Positions 8,588-16,752 of a stretch of DNA of 64,000 bases are shown here, piece after piece; within the stretch, counting starts at the first letter, position 1, and each line of letters starts with the position of its first letter. Both the position numbers and the translations under genes were made by a program. The stretch is from UBA1422 sp041859095 (GTDB lineage Bacteria > Bacillota > Clostridia > Peptostreptococcales > Anaerovoracaceae). The stretch covers positions 62,001-126,000 of the forward strand of contig JBHEKY010000015.1 of assembly GCA_041859095.1 (NCBI GenBank), written 5' to 3'. The notes beneath the pieces are model-generated. The model ran no database searches. It was not told the DNA's origin and saw nothing but the letters and a program-made list of their open reading frames with translations.

Positions 8588-9308
8588 TAGGAACACCTCC
8601 TTTCGTATAATCTTCATTTCCAAAAATATATGATTTATAACAATTACCATATTTCGAGTATGAAACCGGAAAAATCTCTAATTCATTTAGTGACATGGAT
8701 AACCAAAGTGGCATTGGTGAGTTCATTTTGATTTCCATGAGTGTTTTATCCGGTTCCAAAACAGAACATCCATGATTCCCAGTTGCTAAATCCAATTGGT
8801 TTGAGCGAAACAGAATATTACGGTCAAAGGTAATCCGCAGACTAGGATCATTTAGTCCCTTCAAGGCAAGCCGATCATAGGAAATGAATGCCTTAGGCGA
8901 AAGAGAATAACGTTTCATAAACCAATCAATTTCTTTGCGTATTTGGGATTGCCCAATGGACACTTGTTGACCTGACAAGTAGGATATGGCTTTCTTATAC
9001 GGGAGTGACAGCCTTCGTTTATAAACAACTCCATCCACTTTTTTCTTGAGCTCGACAAATACTTCGCTGCTGTTGATTGGTGTTTCATAACTTCTTAGCC
9101 GAAGCTTCTCTTTATAAAGTGGTTTCTCAATGGAAGCCCGGATTAATTGATAATCTTCTGTATCAAAATATAGATTGGATATGGTGGATTTGCAAAATGC
9201 ATCTTTGCAAAGACGGAAATCGATAAGGTTCATAAGGGATAGTTCCTGGGTGGGTGTTAGTAGGTATTTGATTTCGATTCTTTTAAAATTCGCTTGGTAG
9301 TCAGACAT
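8580..9308 (-). CDS. VTC-domain (polyphosphate polymerase-like) protein
   Basis: 242 residues. It shows the tunnel-domain pattern of the VTC/CYTH superfamily: KRIEIKY at the start, LYFDTEDY, KLRLRSY, VELKKKVDGVVYKRR, SYDRLAL, RITFDRN and LMEIKM. Such alternating basic and acidic residues bind triphosphate/polyphosphate and divalent metal in the eukaryotic VTC4 polymerase. Bacterial members paired with DUF4956 are annotated as polyphosphate polymerase-like, but activity is inferred. It is first in its unit, with an AGGAGGAATCATT leader before the ATG. Confidence 0.82.
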   Translation of the reverse strand: MSDYQANFKRIEIKYLLTPTQELSLMNLIDFRLCKDAFCKSTISNLYFDTEDYQLIRASIEKPLYKEKLRLRSYETPINSSEVFVELKKKVDGVVYKRRLSLPYKKAISYLSGQQVSIGQSQIRKEIDWFMKRYSLSPKAFISYDRLALKGLNDPSLRITFDRNILFRSNQLDLATGNHGCSVLEPDKTLMEIKMNSPMPLWLSMSLNELEIFPVSYSKYGNCYKSYIFGNEDYTKGGVPIA

Positions 9309-9466
9309 AATGATTCCTCCTGTTTTCCTGATGGCCTAAGGTTATTCGATTTCTCTGAAATGAATCTGAAGATTGATATATCGGCACCCCAAAGGTGTTA
9401 GCAAGACGCAAAAACAGAAAATTGTTGTACAAATACAAAATTATTGATATTTATTCAAATTAGTTG
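9309..9466. other. Intergenic region between divergent VTC and dap units
   Basis: A/T-rich region that should hold the promoter of the VTC-DUF4956-lipoprotein unit. I see no convincing -35/-10 pair on the minus strand. A small CACC/GGTG hairpin lies near 9393-9405. Confidence 0.4.
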
Positions 9467-9495
9467 TTGACAGCACACAAACATTCGGGTAGAAT
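9467..9495 (+). promoter_or_regulatory. Promoter of the lysine-riboswitch dap operon
   Basis: A consensus TTGACA (9467-9472), exactly 17 bases, then TAGAAT (9490-9495). Transcription would start near 9502, just before the riboswitch. Confidence 0.85.
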
Positions 9496-9504
9496 CGAAA
9501 ACAA

Positions 9505-9672
9505 AGTTGATAGAGGCGCGATGGACAACAGTACATTCGGAAGGCGGCAGCCAATGAACGAGTGGAAAGGGGAAATCGCCGAAGGGCTTCGTCGGGCACG
9601 ACGAGCTGCTGGGCCAGGACATAAGATGTTTTGGACTCCTGCCATATAATTGGCAGAGGCGCTATTGATGAC
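9505..9672 (+). ncRNA. Lysine riboswitch (L box)
   Basis: The leader shows the L-box hallmarks: GATAGAGGCGCGA at the 5' side of the junction (about 9509), GGAAAGGGGAAATCGCCGAAGGG, GCTGGGCC, and the 3' closing segment AGAGGCGCTATTGA (about 9655-9668), which pairs with TTGATAG to form P1. It is followed by an intrinsic terminator and dapA-dapB-lysA. Lysine binding should favour termination and shut down lysine synthesis. Confidence 0.93.
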
Positions 9673-9707
9673 AACTCAAACTGTGTTTGGCATAACCGTG
9701 TTTTTTT

Positions 9708-9735
9708 GTTGCATCGATAGGATGCAACTTTTTTT
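9708..9735 (+). terminator. Riboswitch-controlled intrinsic terminator
   Basis: An 8-bp stem GTTGCATC (9708-9715)/GATGCAAC (9721-9728), a 5-base loop and seven T residues. It lies between the L box and dapA, so it is the expression platform. Confidence 0.9.
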
Positions 9736-9764
9736 ATTGCGAAGCACAGCGAGAGGAGAAAAAA

Positions 9765-10646
9765 ATGGAAATTTTCAGAGGATGCGGGGTGGCGATAGTG
9801 ACACCATTTCGGGAAGACGAAAGTCTGGATGAGGATCGGTTCCGAGCGCTCATCGATTGGCAGATTGAAGAAGGTATTGATGCCATCATTGCATGCGGAA
9901 CCACAGGGGAGGCTTCTTGTCTGGACGATGATGAGCATGTGGAAACAATACGTTTCTGCGTGGATGTTGTAGGAGGAAGGGTTCCGGTGATTGGAGGTGC
10001 CGGAAGTAACGATACCAGACATGGAATTAATCTGGCAAAGCGAATTGAAAAAACCGGCGTAGATGGATTGTTGCTCGTAACGCCCTACTACAATAAGTGT
10101 TCGCAACAGGGTTTAATTGAGCATTATACGGCAACCGCTGATGCGGTAGATATTCCATGTCTACTTTATTCGGTACCTGGTCGAACAGGTGTCAATATCG
10201 ATCCACAAACGGTAGCCAGGTTGGCAACACACCCCAATATTGTCGGCATTAAAGAGGCAAGTGGGAACATTGCACAAGTTGCAGAAATTTGCAGGCTCGT
10301 GCCAGAAGATTTTGCGGTCTATTCTGGAAATGATGATATGGTTGTGCCATTGATGTCCCTTGGTGGAATCGGATTCATTTCTGTCATCGCGAACATCATG
10401 CCACGTGAATCAGTAGAACTATCATCGAGCTTCCTGAATCATGATTTGGAACGATCCAGAACATTGCAGCTTGGTATGAAATCTTTGATTGATAGTCTTT
10501 TTGCCGATGTGAATCCAATTCCTGTGAAAGCTGCATTGGCGATGATGGGAATGATAGAACCAAACTACCGACTACCCCTTTGTCCGCCCAGTCCGGAAGT
10601 GGCTGGTCGTATCCAAAATGAACTGAAATTGGCAGGATTGATATAG
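9765..10646 (+). CDS. dapA: 4-hydroxy-tetrahydrodipicolinate synthase
   Basis: 293 residues, normal family length. Condenses pyruvate with aspartate semialdehyde, the first committed step to diaminopimelate and lysine. Family motifs: GTTGEAS near residue 45, the LLVTPYYNK segment, and GIKEASGN carrying the Schiff-base lysine near 165. The TIM barrel is complete. It starts 29 bases after the riboswitch terminator with an AGAGGAG site and is followed 9 bases later by dapB. Expression should fall when lysine is plentiful. Confidence 0.96.
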   Translation: MEIFRGCGVAIVTPFREDESLDEDRFRALIDWQIEEGIDAIIACGTTGEASCLDDDEHVETIRFCVDVVGGRVPVIGGAGSNDTRHGINLAKRIEKTGVDGLLLVTPYYNKCSQQGLIEHYTATADAVDIPCLLYSVPGRTGVNIDPQTVARLATHPNIVGIKEASGNIAQVAEICRLVPEDFAVYSGNDDMVVPLMSLGGIGFISVIANIMPRESVELSSSFLNHDLERSRTLQLGMKSLIDSLFADVNPIPVKAALAMMGMIEPNYRLPLCPPSPEVAGRIQNELKLAGLI

Positions 10647-10655
10647 GAGAAGAAC

Positions 10656-11372
10656 ATGATTGATATAATTTTACATGGATGTCATGGTAAAATGGGAAGA
10701 ACAGTGGCCACGTCTGTGGAACATTTTCCGGAGCTGAATATTACCTATGGCGTAGACAGAAATCTTTCAACAATCCATTCCTTTCCAGTATATTCTACTA
10801 TCGCGGACGGACCAAATACCGGAGATGTGATTATTGATTTTTCCAGTCACGATGCCATCCCGGATTTATTGGATTTTGCAAAAGCGCGGCAGCTGCCTTT
10901 GGTACTGGCATCCACAGGATTGACCCAAGCAGAGCAGAATCAAATCCAAGAAGCCTCACAGCAAATCCCGATTTTTCAAGCACCAAATTTTTCAATCGGA
11001 ATCAATTTGCTGGCTGCGTGCATTGAATTGATTCTTCCGGTTCTTGAACAAACTTTTGATTTAGAAATCATTGACAAGCATCACCGAGAGAAAAAGGACG
11101 CCCCCAGTGGCACCGCTTTACAACTTGCAGCAGTGGCGAAAGCATGTAGTTCAGCTGGAAAGGAAGTTGGAATCACATCCCTTCGAGCGGGTACAATACC
11201 CGGTGAACACACGGTTATTTTCGCCGGTCCGGATGAAGTCATCGAACTGAAGCACACCGCCATGTCCCGTGATATATTTGCAGAAGGCGCACTAAAGGCT
11301 GCGATTTTCATTGTGGGCAAGCCACCGGGAAAATATGACATGAAGGATTTGATTCAAGGATTATCAAATTGA
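10656..11372 (+). CDS. dapB: 4-hydroxy-tetrahydrodipicolinate reductase
   Basis: 238 residues, slightly shorter than the usual 250-270. NAD(P)H-dependent second step of the DAP pathway. N-terminal Rossmann motif HGCHGKMGR and the catalytic/substrate segment KHHREKKDAPSGTA are intact. Middle gene of dapA-dapB-lysA. The later steps (dapD/dapL, dapF and others) are not in the window. Confidence 0.95.
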   Translation: MIDIILHGCHGKMGRTVATSVEHFPELNITYGVDRNLSTIHSFPVYSTIADGPNTGDVIIDFSSHDAIPDLLDFAKARQLPLVLASTGLTQAEQNQIQEASQQIPIFQAPNFSIGINLLAACIELILPVLEQTFDLEIIDKHHREKKDAPSGTALQLAAVAKACSSAGKEVGITSLRAGTIPGEHTVIFAGPDEVIELKHTAMSRDIFAEGALKAAIFIVGKPPGKYDMKDLIQGLSN

Positions 11373-11409
11373 GGAATTACAGTGACGAAAAAAAGGAAAG
11401 AGGAACAAA

Positions 11410-12684
11410 ATGTATCAGATAAAGGATCATGAACTGTTCGTTGACGATATCAGCACTGAATCACTGGCACAAAAATATGGAACCCCTGTGATGATATTCA
11501 GTGAAGATTCAATCCGAAACAAGATTGGTGAGCTTAGGGAGCAGTTTCTGAATAAGTATAACAATGTAAGGGCAGCTTACGCCGGAAAGGCATTTCTGCC
11601 CATTGCACTATGTAAAGTGCTAGAAGAGGAAGGTTTATGCCTAGATGTCGTCTCCGGAGGAGAACTTTATACGGCGCTGAAAGCCGGCTTTCCGGTAGAG
11701 CGTATTGAATTCAATGGAAACAACAAGTCCGCCGAAGAGATCAATATGGCGGTAAAAAGTGGGGTTGGACGTATTATCATTGATGGTGCGGATGAAATTG
11801 AATTGATAGAAGAAGCTTGTAGCGCATCGGGCAAAAAGATCAAAGCGTTAATCCGAATATCCCCAGGAGTTGATTCCCATACCCATCAATTCATTTCCAC
11901 AGGAAATGTTGATTCGAAATTTGGCATTCCACTTCATGGAGGAATGCTGGAACAGGTTTTTTTGAGAGTTCGGGCATCAAAATATGTTGATCTTCTGGGA
12001 TTTCATATGCATATAGGATCACAATTGCATGAAAATGCTACTTATCTTCAGGCAGTGGAAGTTGTTCTTCAAATTCTGTCGGATTTTAAAAATCGATTCG
12101 GCTTTACGACGCAGGAAATCAATATTGGTGGCGGATTCGGTATCCGTTATACCGATGAAGATCAGGCAAAGCCATATTCGTTCTTTCTGGACCCAATCAT
12201 GGACTTGATTGAGGCTTGGTCGGTTAAAAACGGCTGTGATAGGCCAACAGTAGCCATCGAGCCAGGAAGAAGTATTGTTGCCAATGCCGGGGCAACCTTG
12301 TACCGGGTTGGTGCCATCAAAGACATTTCCGGTGTGCGCAAATATGTTTCAGTAGACGGTGGAATGACGGACAATATCCGTACCGCATTATATGATTCTC
12401 GGTATGAATGTCATATCAATTCCATTTCAACTCAGGAGGAAATTGTTACAGTCTGTGGCAAGTGTTGTGAATCCGGTGACATCCTGGTTCGGGATGTGTC
12501 ACTAAGGTCTCCGAGACGTGGCGACCTGCTGACAATTTATTCAACCGGCGCTTATTGTTTTCCTATGGCAAGCAATTATAACAAAACACCTTTGCTTCCC
12601 GTGGTGTTTATTCGCGATGGGGTAGACCGGTTGGTGGTGCGTCGGCAAACCATTGAAGAACTATTGGAAAGAGAAATGAATTAA
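11410..12684 (+). CDS. lysA: Diaminopimelate decarboxylase
   Basis: 424 residues, full length. PLP-dependent fold III enzyme turning meso-DAP into lysine. The PLP lysine lies in AYAGKAF near residue 59. HIGSQL, the phosphate-binding GGGFGIRY, EPGRSIVANAG and the dimer-partner CESGD motif are all present. It follows dapB after a 37-base gap and completes the lysine-controlled operon. Confidence 0.96.
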   Translation: MYQIKDHELFVDDISTESLAQKYGTPVMIFSEDSIRNKIGELREQFLNKYNNVRAAYAGKAFLPIALCKVLEEEGLCLDVVSGGELYTALKAGFPVERIEFNGNNKSAEEINMAVKSGVGRIIIDGADEIELIEEACSASGKKIKALIRISPGVDSHTHQFISTGNVDSKFGIPLHGGMLEQVFLRVRASKYVDLLGFHMHIGSQLHENATYLQAVEVVLQILSDFKNRFGFTTQEINIGGGFGIRYTDEDQAKPYSFFLDPIMDLIEAWSVKNGCDRPTVAIEPGRSIVANAGATLYRVGAIKDISGVRKYVSVDGGMTDNIRTALYDSRYECHINSISTQEEIVTVCGKCCESGDILVRDVSLRSPRRGDLLTIYSTGAYCFPMASNYNKTPLLPVVFIRDGVDRLVVRRQTIEELLEREMN

Positions 12685-12759
12685 ACAAATCCTACCGAGA
12701 TATGGAACCCTTAAGCACGTTAATACACCTCCGAGGAAGATCAACTTCAATGGGCGGCA

Positions 12760-12790
12760 GGCATCCACAACCTAAATAGGGGGGGATGCT
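12760..12790 (+). other. Structured 3' end of the lysA transcript
   Basis: GCATCC (12761-12766) pairs with GGATGC (12784-12789), enclosing an inner CCT-AAAT-AGG hairpin. No T-run follows, so it is a weak terminator at best. The rest of 12685-12796 holds only a short GAAG/CTTC hairpin. Confidence 0.4.
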
Positions 12791-12796
12791 AAAATG

Positions 12797-12825
12797 TTGA
12801 CAAATAATTCATGTTTCTATACTAT
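12797..12825 (+). promoter_or_regulatory. Promoter for msrA-msrB
   Basis: Consensus TTGACA (12797-12802), 17 bases, TACTAT (12820-12825); the msrA ATG is about 50 bases further on. Confidence 0.6.
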
Positions 12826-12877
12826 AAAACTATACTATTTATGCTGTATTATAGCATTGTAGGAAGGTGGAACGGTT

Positions 12878-13393
12878 ATGAAAACTCAGAAAGAAATCTA
12901 TTTGGCCGGCGGCTGTTTTTGGGGATTAGAGAAGTATTTGTCTTTGATTCCCGGTGTGGTATCTACTGAAGTTGGATATGCTAATGGAAGGACACAGTCA
13001 CCTAGCTATGAGGATGTATGTTATAGAAATACCGGGCATGCAGAAACTGTGAAGGTTATTTATGATCCAACGCAAATCAGCTTATCCTTTCTGCTATCTC
13101 AATTTTTTGATGTTATCGACCCTGTAGCAATAAACAGGCAAGGGAATGATGTGGGAAGCCAGTATCGAACAGGGATCTATTTTGTTATCCCTGAGGATGA
13201 AACAGTAATCAGAACATCCATTCAAGCTCTACAAGATAGATTTGATAGGCCTATTGCAATCGAGATTACGCCCCTTGTACATTTTACTGCTGCAGAAGAC
13301 TATCATCAAAAATATCTGGATCATAATCCGGGTGGATATTGCCACATCGGAAAAGAAAAATTCTCGAAAGCCGAAAAGGCAGTAGAAAAGTAA
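12878..13393 (+). CDS. msrA: Peptide methionine-S-sulfoxide reductase MsrA
   Basis: 171 residues, single domain. Repairs the S epimer of methionine sulfoxide in proteins. The catalytic GGCFWG motif is at residues 11-16, and the family segments GVVSTEVGYANG and the DYHQKYL region follow. A good AGGAAGGTGG site precedes the ATG. It is 18 bases upstream of msrB, so the two enzymes are co-expressed for oxidative-damage repair in an otherwise anaerobic genome. Confidence 0.96.
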   Translation: MKTQKEIYLAGGCFWGLEKYLSLIPGVVSTEVGYANGRTQSPSYEDVCYRNTGHAETVKVIYDPTQISLSFLLSQFFDVIDPVAINRQGNDVGSQYRTGIYFVIPEDETVIRTSIQALQDRFDRPIAIEITPLVHFTAAEDYHQKYLDHNPGGYCHIGKEKFSKAEKAVEK

Positions 13394-13411
13394 ACAATGG
13401 AGGACATCACC

Positions 13412-13891
13412 ATGGAGCAAAACCCACCAATTGCTAAAAAACCACCGATAGAGAAGAAATCCAAAGAGGAGCTTAAAAAAATCCTCACGCCGGAACAGTT
13501 TGAGGTAACGCAGAACAGCGATACTGAACCGCCTTTCAGCAACGAATATCATGATTTGTTTCAAGAAGGTATTTATGTAGACATTACATCGGGAGAACCA
13601 CTGTTTGTATCGACAGATAAGTTTGACTCCGGCTGTGGTTGGCCAAGCTTTTCAAAGCCTCTGAAAGATGATTTAATCGTTGAAAAGGAGGATAACTCCC
13701 TTTTACGGAGACGTATTGAAGTTAGAAGCAGGTTTGCTGATGCTCATTTAGGGCATGTGTTCACTGATGGACCAAAAGAAATGGGTGGTCTTCGATATTG
13801 CATCAACGGAGCTTCTTTGCGCTTTGTGCCTAAAGAAGAGATGGAGGAGCAAGGTTACGGAGAATGGCTGAAGGATTTGGAACGAAAATGA
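13412..13891 (+). CDS. msrB: Peptide methionine-R-sulfoxide reductase MsrB
   Basis: 159 residues from ATG 13412, chosen because GGAGG (13399-13403) is 8 bases upstream; an ATG at 13397 lies ahead of that site. A Lys/Pro-rich extension of about 30 residues precedes the MsrB domain. The domain holds SGCGWPSF, the [10 protein letters not shown] segment and catalytic Cys in [11 protein letters not shown]. The zinc CxxC pairs of the zinc form are absent, so it is the zinc-less type. It reduces the R epimer and is partner to msrA. Confidence 0.94.
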   Translation: MEQNPPIAKKPPIEKKSKEELKKILTPEQFEVTQNSDTEPPFSNEYHDLFQEGIYVDITSGEPLFVSTDKFDSGCGWPSFSKPLKDDLIVEKEDNSLLRRRIEVRSRFADAHLGHVFTDGPKEMGGLRYCINGASLRFVPKEEMEEQGYGEWLKDLERK

Positions 13892-13892
13892 G

Positions 13893-13922
13893 TTGACGGT
13901 TATCATCATAGCATGTTATATT
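13893..13922 (+). promoter_or_regulatory. Promoter for the cbiMQO operon
   Basis: TTGACG (13893-13898) overlapping the end of msrB, an 18-base spacer and TATATT (13917-13922). It gives a leader of about 120 bases before cbiM. Confidence 0.6.
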
Positions 13923-13988
13923 CAAATACGAAGCATCAGCCAAGAAGGTTGAAAACACACGATATTATTTTATCATTTTAAATGGGAC

Positions 13989-14033
13989 GAACCCGGAAAC
14001 ATATCAGAAGGTATGGGTTTTGGGTTCTTTTTT
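13989..14033 (+). promoter_or_regulatory. Attenuator-like hairpin in the cbiM leader
   Basis: GAACCC (13989-13994) pairs with GGGTTC (14022-14027) around an inner CATA/TATG stem, and six T residues follow directly, just before the cbiM ribosome site. A second GGGTT (about 14016-14020) could replace the 3' arm. A CAGCC/GGTTG hairpin lies upstream near 13938. With no gene between the promoter and this terminator, it is probably a regulated attenuator. I could not match a known riboswitch class; no B12 box is visible. Confidence 0.55.
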
Positions 14034-14048
14034 AGGAGGAAAATTCAG

Positions 14049-15065
14049 ATGCACATGGCAGACGCGTTACTTTCACCGGCAGTCGGTGGAACGATGATGG
14101 CAGTTACAATTGGACTAACAGCCTATTCAATCAAGAAAATACAATCGGAGCCACAACAAGGAGACTCAAAAATCCCACTGATGGGGGTTATGGGCGCATT
14201 TGTATTTGCTGCCCAGATGATCAACTTCTCCATCCCTGCAACCGGTTCAAGCGGCCACTTAGGGGGAGGTTTGATGTTGGCAATCTTATTAGGGCCTTTT
14301 GCCGGGTTTATAACGATGGCGTCGGTTCTATTCATTCAGGCCTTGTTCTTTGGAGATGGGGGACTTCTGGCCTACGGGGCCAATGTGTTTAATATGGGCT
14401 TCTTCTCCTGTTTTGTCGCTTATCCACTAATTTACAGACCCTTCATGAAAAAAGGAGTTACGACGAAACGCATCATAATCGCGTCAGTAATTACAGCTGT
14501 GGTTGGGTTACAACTTGGAGCATTTTCGGTGGTTATTGAAACACTTTTATCGGGAAAAACGGAGTTGCCATTTGCAACATTTGCTATGTTTATGCAACCC
14601 ATTCACTTAGCCATTGGATTGGTAGAAGGCTTTGTTACTGCCGCTGTAATCGGTTATGTTTGGAATGCACGACCTGAACTGGTAGTATATCGGGCCAATG
14701 AATCAGAGAAAGAATCAGTACCAATGAAAAAGGTTTTATTGGTTTTGATAGGTTGTGTTGTGGTCATGGGAGCTATCATTTCCTTGTTGGCATCCGCGAA
14801 TCCTGATGGGTTGGAATGGGCAATTGGAAATGTTACAGGAGAAGACTCACTGCAAGCGGGTGGTGCAATCCATGATTTCTTTGCAGGAATCCAAGAAAAA
14901 ATAGCGTTTCTTCCAGATTACCAGTTTAAAAGTGGCGAAGGCAACGGTGCATTGGGGACCAGTGTGTCTGGCATCGTAGGAGGCTTGATGACGTTACTTC
15001 TGGCAGTAGGAATCGCCTTCATCGTTCGACGCATTTCATTCAGAAAAATGAGGAATCATTCGTAA
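14049..15065 (+). CDS. cbiM: ECF cobalt/nickel transporter substrate-binding permease CbiM with C-terminal PDGLE domain
   Basis: 338 residues. The start at 14049 is set by AGGAGGA 8 bases upstream and by the mature N-terminus MHMADALLSP: in the CbiM/NikM family Met1-His2 and an internal His (here SSGHLGGG) bind the metal. Six or seven helices form the S-component. After about residue 215 a fused segment carries a helix, a PDGLE motif and a last helix, the PDGLE domain that replaces the separate CbiN. It imports Co2+ or Ni2+; the metal cannot be settled from sequence. Operon cbiM-cbiQ-cbiO. Confidence 0.93.
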   Translation: MHMADALLSPAVGGTMMAVTIGLTAYSIKKIQSEPQQGDSKIPLMGVMGAFVFAAQMINFSIPATGSSGHLGGGLMLAILLGPFAGFITMASVLFIQALFFGDGGLLAYGANVFNMGFFSCFVAYPLIYRPFMKKGVTTKRIIIASVITAVVGLQLGAFSVVIETLLSGKTELPFATFAMFMQPIHLAIGLVEGFVTAAVIGYVWNARPELVVYRANESEKESVPMKKVLLVLIGCVVVMGAIISLLASANPDGLEWAIGNVTGEDSLQAGGAIHDFFAGIQEKIAFLPDYQFKSGEGNGALGTSVSGIVGGLMTLLLAVGIAFIVRRISFRKMRNHS

Positions 15066-15875
15066 ATGAGTTCAATTAACAATGCGCTATTTAATTTAAG
15101 ACAAATGGATGATTTGGCCGCATTAGAAACAACAATCCACCGAATTCACCCACTTGCAAAAGTCATCGTCACCATGGTGTTCCTGGTGACGTTGGTTTCT
15201 TACGGGAAATATAGTATTTCGGGACTACTTGGGCTGGTATTCTACCCATTGATTGTAATGTCCATGGCTGAACTTCCGGTTAAGATAATGCTGAAACGAC
15301 TGCTGATTCTTGAGCCTTTTGTCATTGGAATAGGAATCTTAAGCCCATTTTTTGACCAGAATACCTTAGCCATTGGTAGCTTGACTGTCTCAGCAGGTTG
15401 GATTACATTCTTTTCACTTTTTATCAAAGGAAGCTTGACAATCTCTGCGGGGCTCTTACTCATTGCAACAACTGGAATCGATAGGGTGGCAGAGGGCATG
15501 CGAATGCTCAAGGTACCACGAATTCTTGTTCTTCAAATTCTATTAACCTATAGATATGTACTTGTATTGATTGAAGAATTGTCAAGGATGACACGTGCTT
15601 ACTTTCTTCGAGCGCCCAATGACCGGGGAATCCGCCGGAGCGTTTGGGGTTCGTTTGCAGGTCAACTATTACTTCGAACCTATGATAGAGCTCAGCGCAT
15701 TTATGTATCAATGACCTTGCGTGGTTTTCGAGGGGAGTACCATATTGGAAAAGCAACCCCGATGCGTCGCATAGATTGGGTCTATTTAGTGGGTTGGTGT
15801 CTGTTTTTCCTGCTTTGCAGGATCCTTCCGCTTGCTGATATCATCGCTTATGGCATGAAAGGAGTTTTGGGTTAA
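15066..15875 (+). CDS. cbiQ: ECF transporter transmembrane coupling protein CbiQ
   Basis: 269 residues, several hydrophobic helices, with the long cytoplasmic coupling region carrying Ala-Arg motifs (MTRAYFLRAPNDRG and RAQRIYVSMTLRGF) that dock on the ATPases in ECF T-components. The ATG follows the cbiM stop immediately (TAAATG) and its last base overlaps the start of cbiO. Couples ATP hydrolysis by CbiO to metal uptake by CbiM. Confidence 0.93.
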   Translation: MSSINNALFNLRQMDDLAALETTIHRIHPLAKVIVTMVFLVTLVSYGKYSISGLLGLVFYPLIVMSMAELPVKIMLKRLLILEPFVIGIGILSPFFDQNTLAIGSLTVSAGWITFFSLFIKGSLTISAGLLLIATTGIDRVAEGMRMLKVPRILVLQILLTYRYVLVLIEELSRMTRAYFLRAPNDRGIRRSVWGSFAGQLLLRTYDRAQRIYVSMTLRGFRGEYHIGKATPMRRIDWVYLVGWCLFFLLCRILPLADIIAYGMKGVLG

Positions 15876-16633
15876 TGAGTCATCATCGCGTAGAAATGAA
15901 AAATGTTTCCTATCATTATCCTGATGGAAACCGAGGAATCTGTGAGGTGACGATGCTACTTCATCACGGCGAATCGGTAGGAGTCATAGGGGCCAATGGA
16001 GCAGGGAAATCAACACTTCTGATGCTCTTGCTTGGGATCCTGTTTCCACAAGAAGGGGAGGTCGTCGTTGGGGACATTCAAGTAACCGACAAAACCATTG
16101 CACTGATTCGTCAACGGGTTGGACTTGTGATGCAACAAGCAGACGATCAGCTTTTTATGACAACGGTTTATGATGATGTTGCTTTTGGACCCAGAAACGA
16201 AGGGCTAAGTGAAGATGAAGTGTCAAGCAGAGTAGCGGATGCCTTAAGAACGGTAGGGTTGGAGCATCTGGAAGGGCGAGCGCCGTATAAGCTGTCCGGA
16301 GGTGAGAAGAAATCAGTTTCCATCGCTACAATTTTGTCTATGGAACCGGATATCCTCCTGATGGATGAACCCACTGCGGGACTGGATCCGCAAGCAAGAA
16401 GAAGACTAATGAATCTACTGAAGTGCTTCAAGCACACAAAGATTATTACCAGTCATGACCTTGATATGATTATGGATACTTGCGAACGCGTTCTTGTTTT
16501 AAAAGACGGAACTTTGGTTGCTGATGGCAATCCGAAAGATATTTTTTCTAATGCAAACCAGATGGAACAGTGGGGACTGGAGCTACCCCTATCATTGGCA
16601 AATTGCCCAAATTGCAACGCTGAAAAAAAATAG
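15875..16633 (+). CDS. cbiO: ECF transporter ATP-binding protein CbiO
   Basis: 252 residues, complete ABC ATPase: Walker A GANGAGKST near residue 40, Q-loop MQQADDQLF, signature LSGGEKK, Walker B ILLMDEPTAG and the switch His in TSHDLDM. Only one ATPase gene is present, so it should act as a homodimer. A short Cys-containing tail (CPNCNAEKK) closes the protein; whether it binds metal is unknown. Followed by a strong terminator. Confidence 0.94.
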   Translation: MSHHRVEMKNVSYHYPDGNRGICEVTMLLHHGESVGVIGANGAGKSTLLMLLLGILFPQEGEVVVGDIQVTDKTIALIRQRVGLVMQQADDQLFMTTVYDDVAFGPRNEGLSEDEVSSRVADALRTVGLEHLEGRAPYKLSGGEKKSVSIATILSMEPDILLMDEPTAGLDPQARRRLMNLLKCFKHTKIITSHDLDMIMDTCERVLVLKDGTLVADGNPKDIFSNANQMEQWGLELPLSLANCPNCNAEKK

Positions 16634-16648
16634 TAGCGAAACTACTAA

Positions 16649-16674
16649 AAACCAATCAAACGATTGGTTTTTTT
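16649..16674 (+). terminator. Intrinsic terminator after cbiO
   Basis: A 9-bp stem AAACCAATC (16649-16657)/GATTGGTTT (16662-16670), a 4-base loop and a T-run to 16674. Confidence 0.9.
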
Positions 16675-16752
16675 GTTACAATATAATCATCATTCATCAA
16701 TAAATTAACAGATATTAGGGTTAGTGCGCAGGCACCAATGAGGAGGGAGATT

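Noticed and set aside
9441..10106. Long minus-strand open frame over the riboswitch and the start of dapA
   Set aside because: It runs opposite to dapA and the L box, has no ribosome site or family similarity, and is a by-product of dapA codon use.
12685..12796. Riboswitch ahead of msrA
   Set aside because: The hairpins near 12760-12790 lie upstream of the msrA promoter, so they belong to the lysA 3' end.
13923..14048. Cobalamin riboswitch in the cbiM leader
   Set aside because: The leader is short and I see no B12-box sequence or the long multi-helix core of that class.
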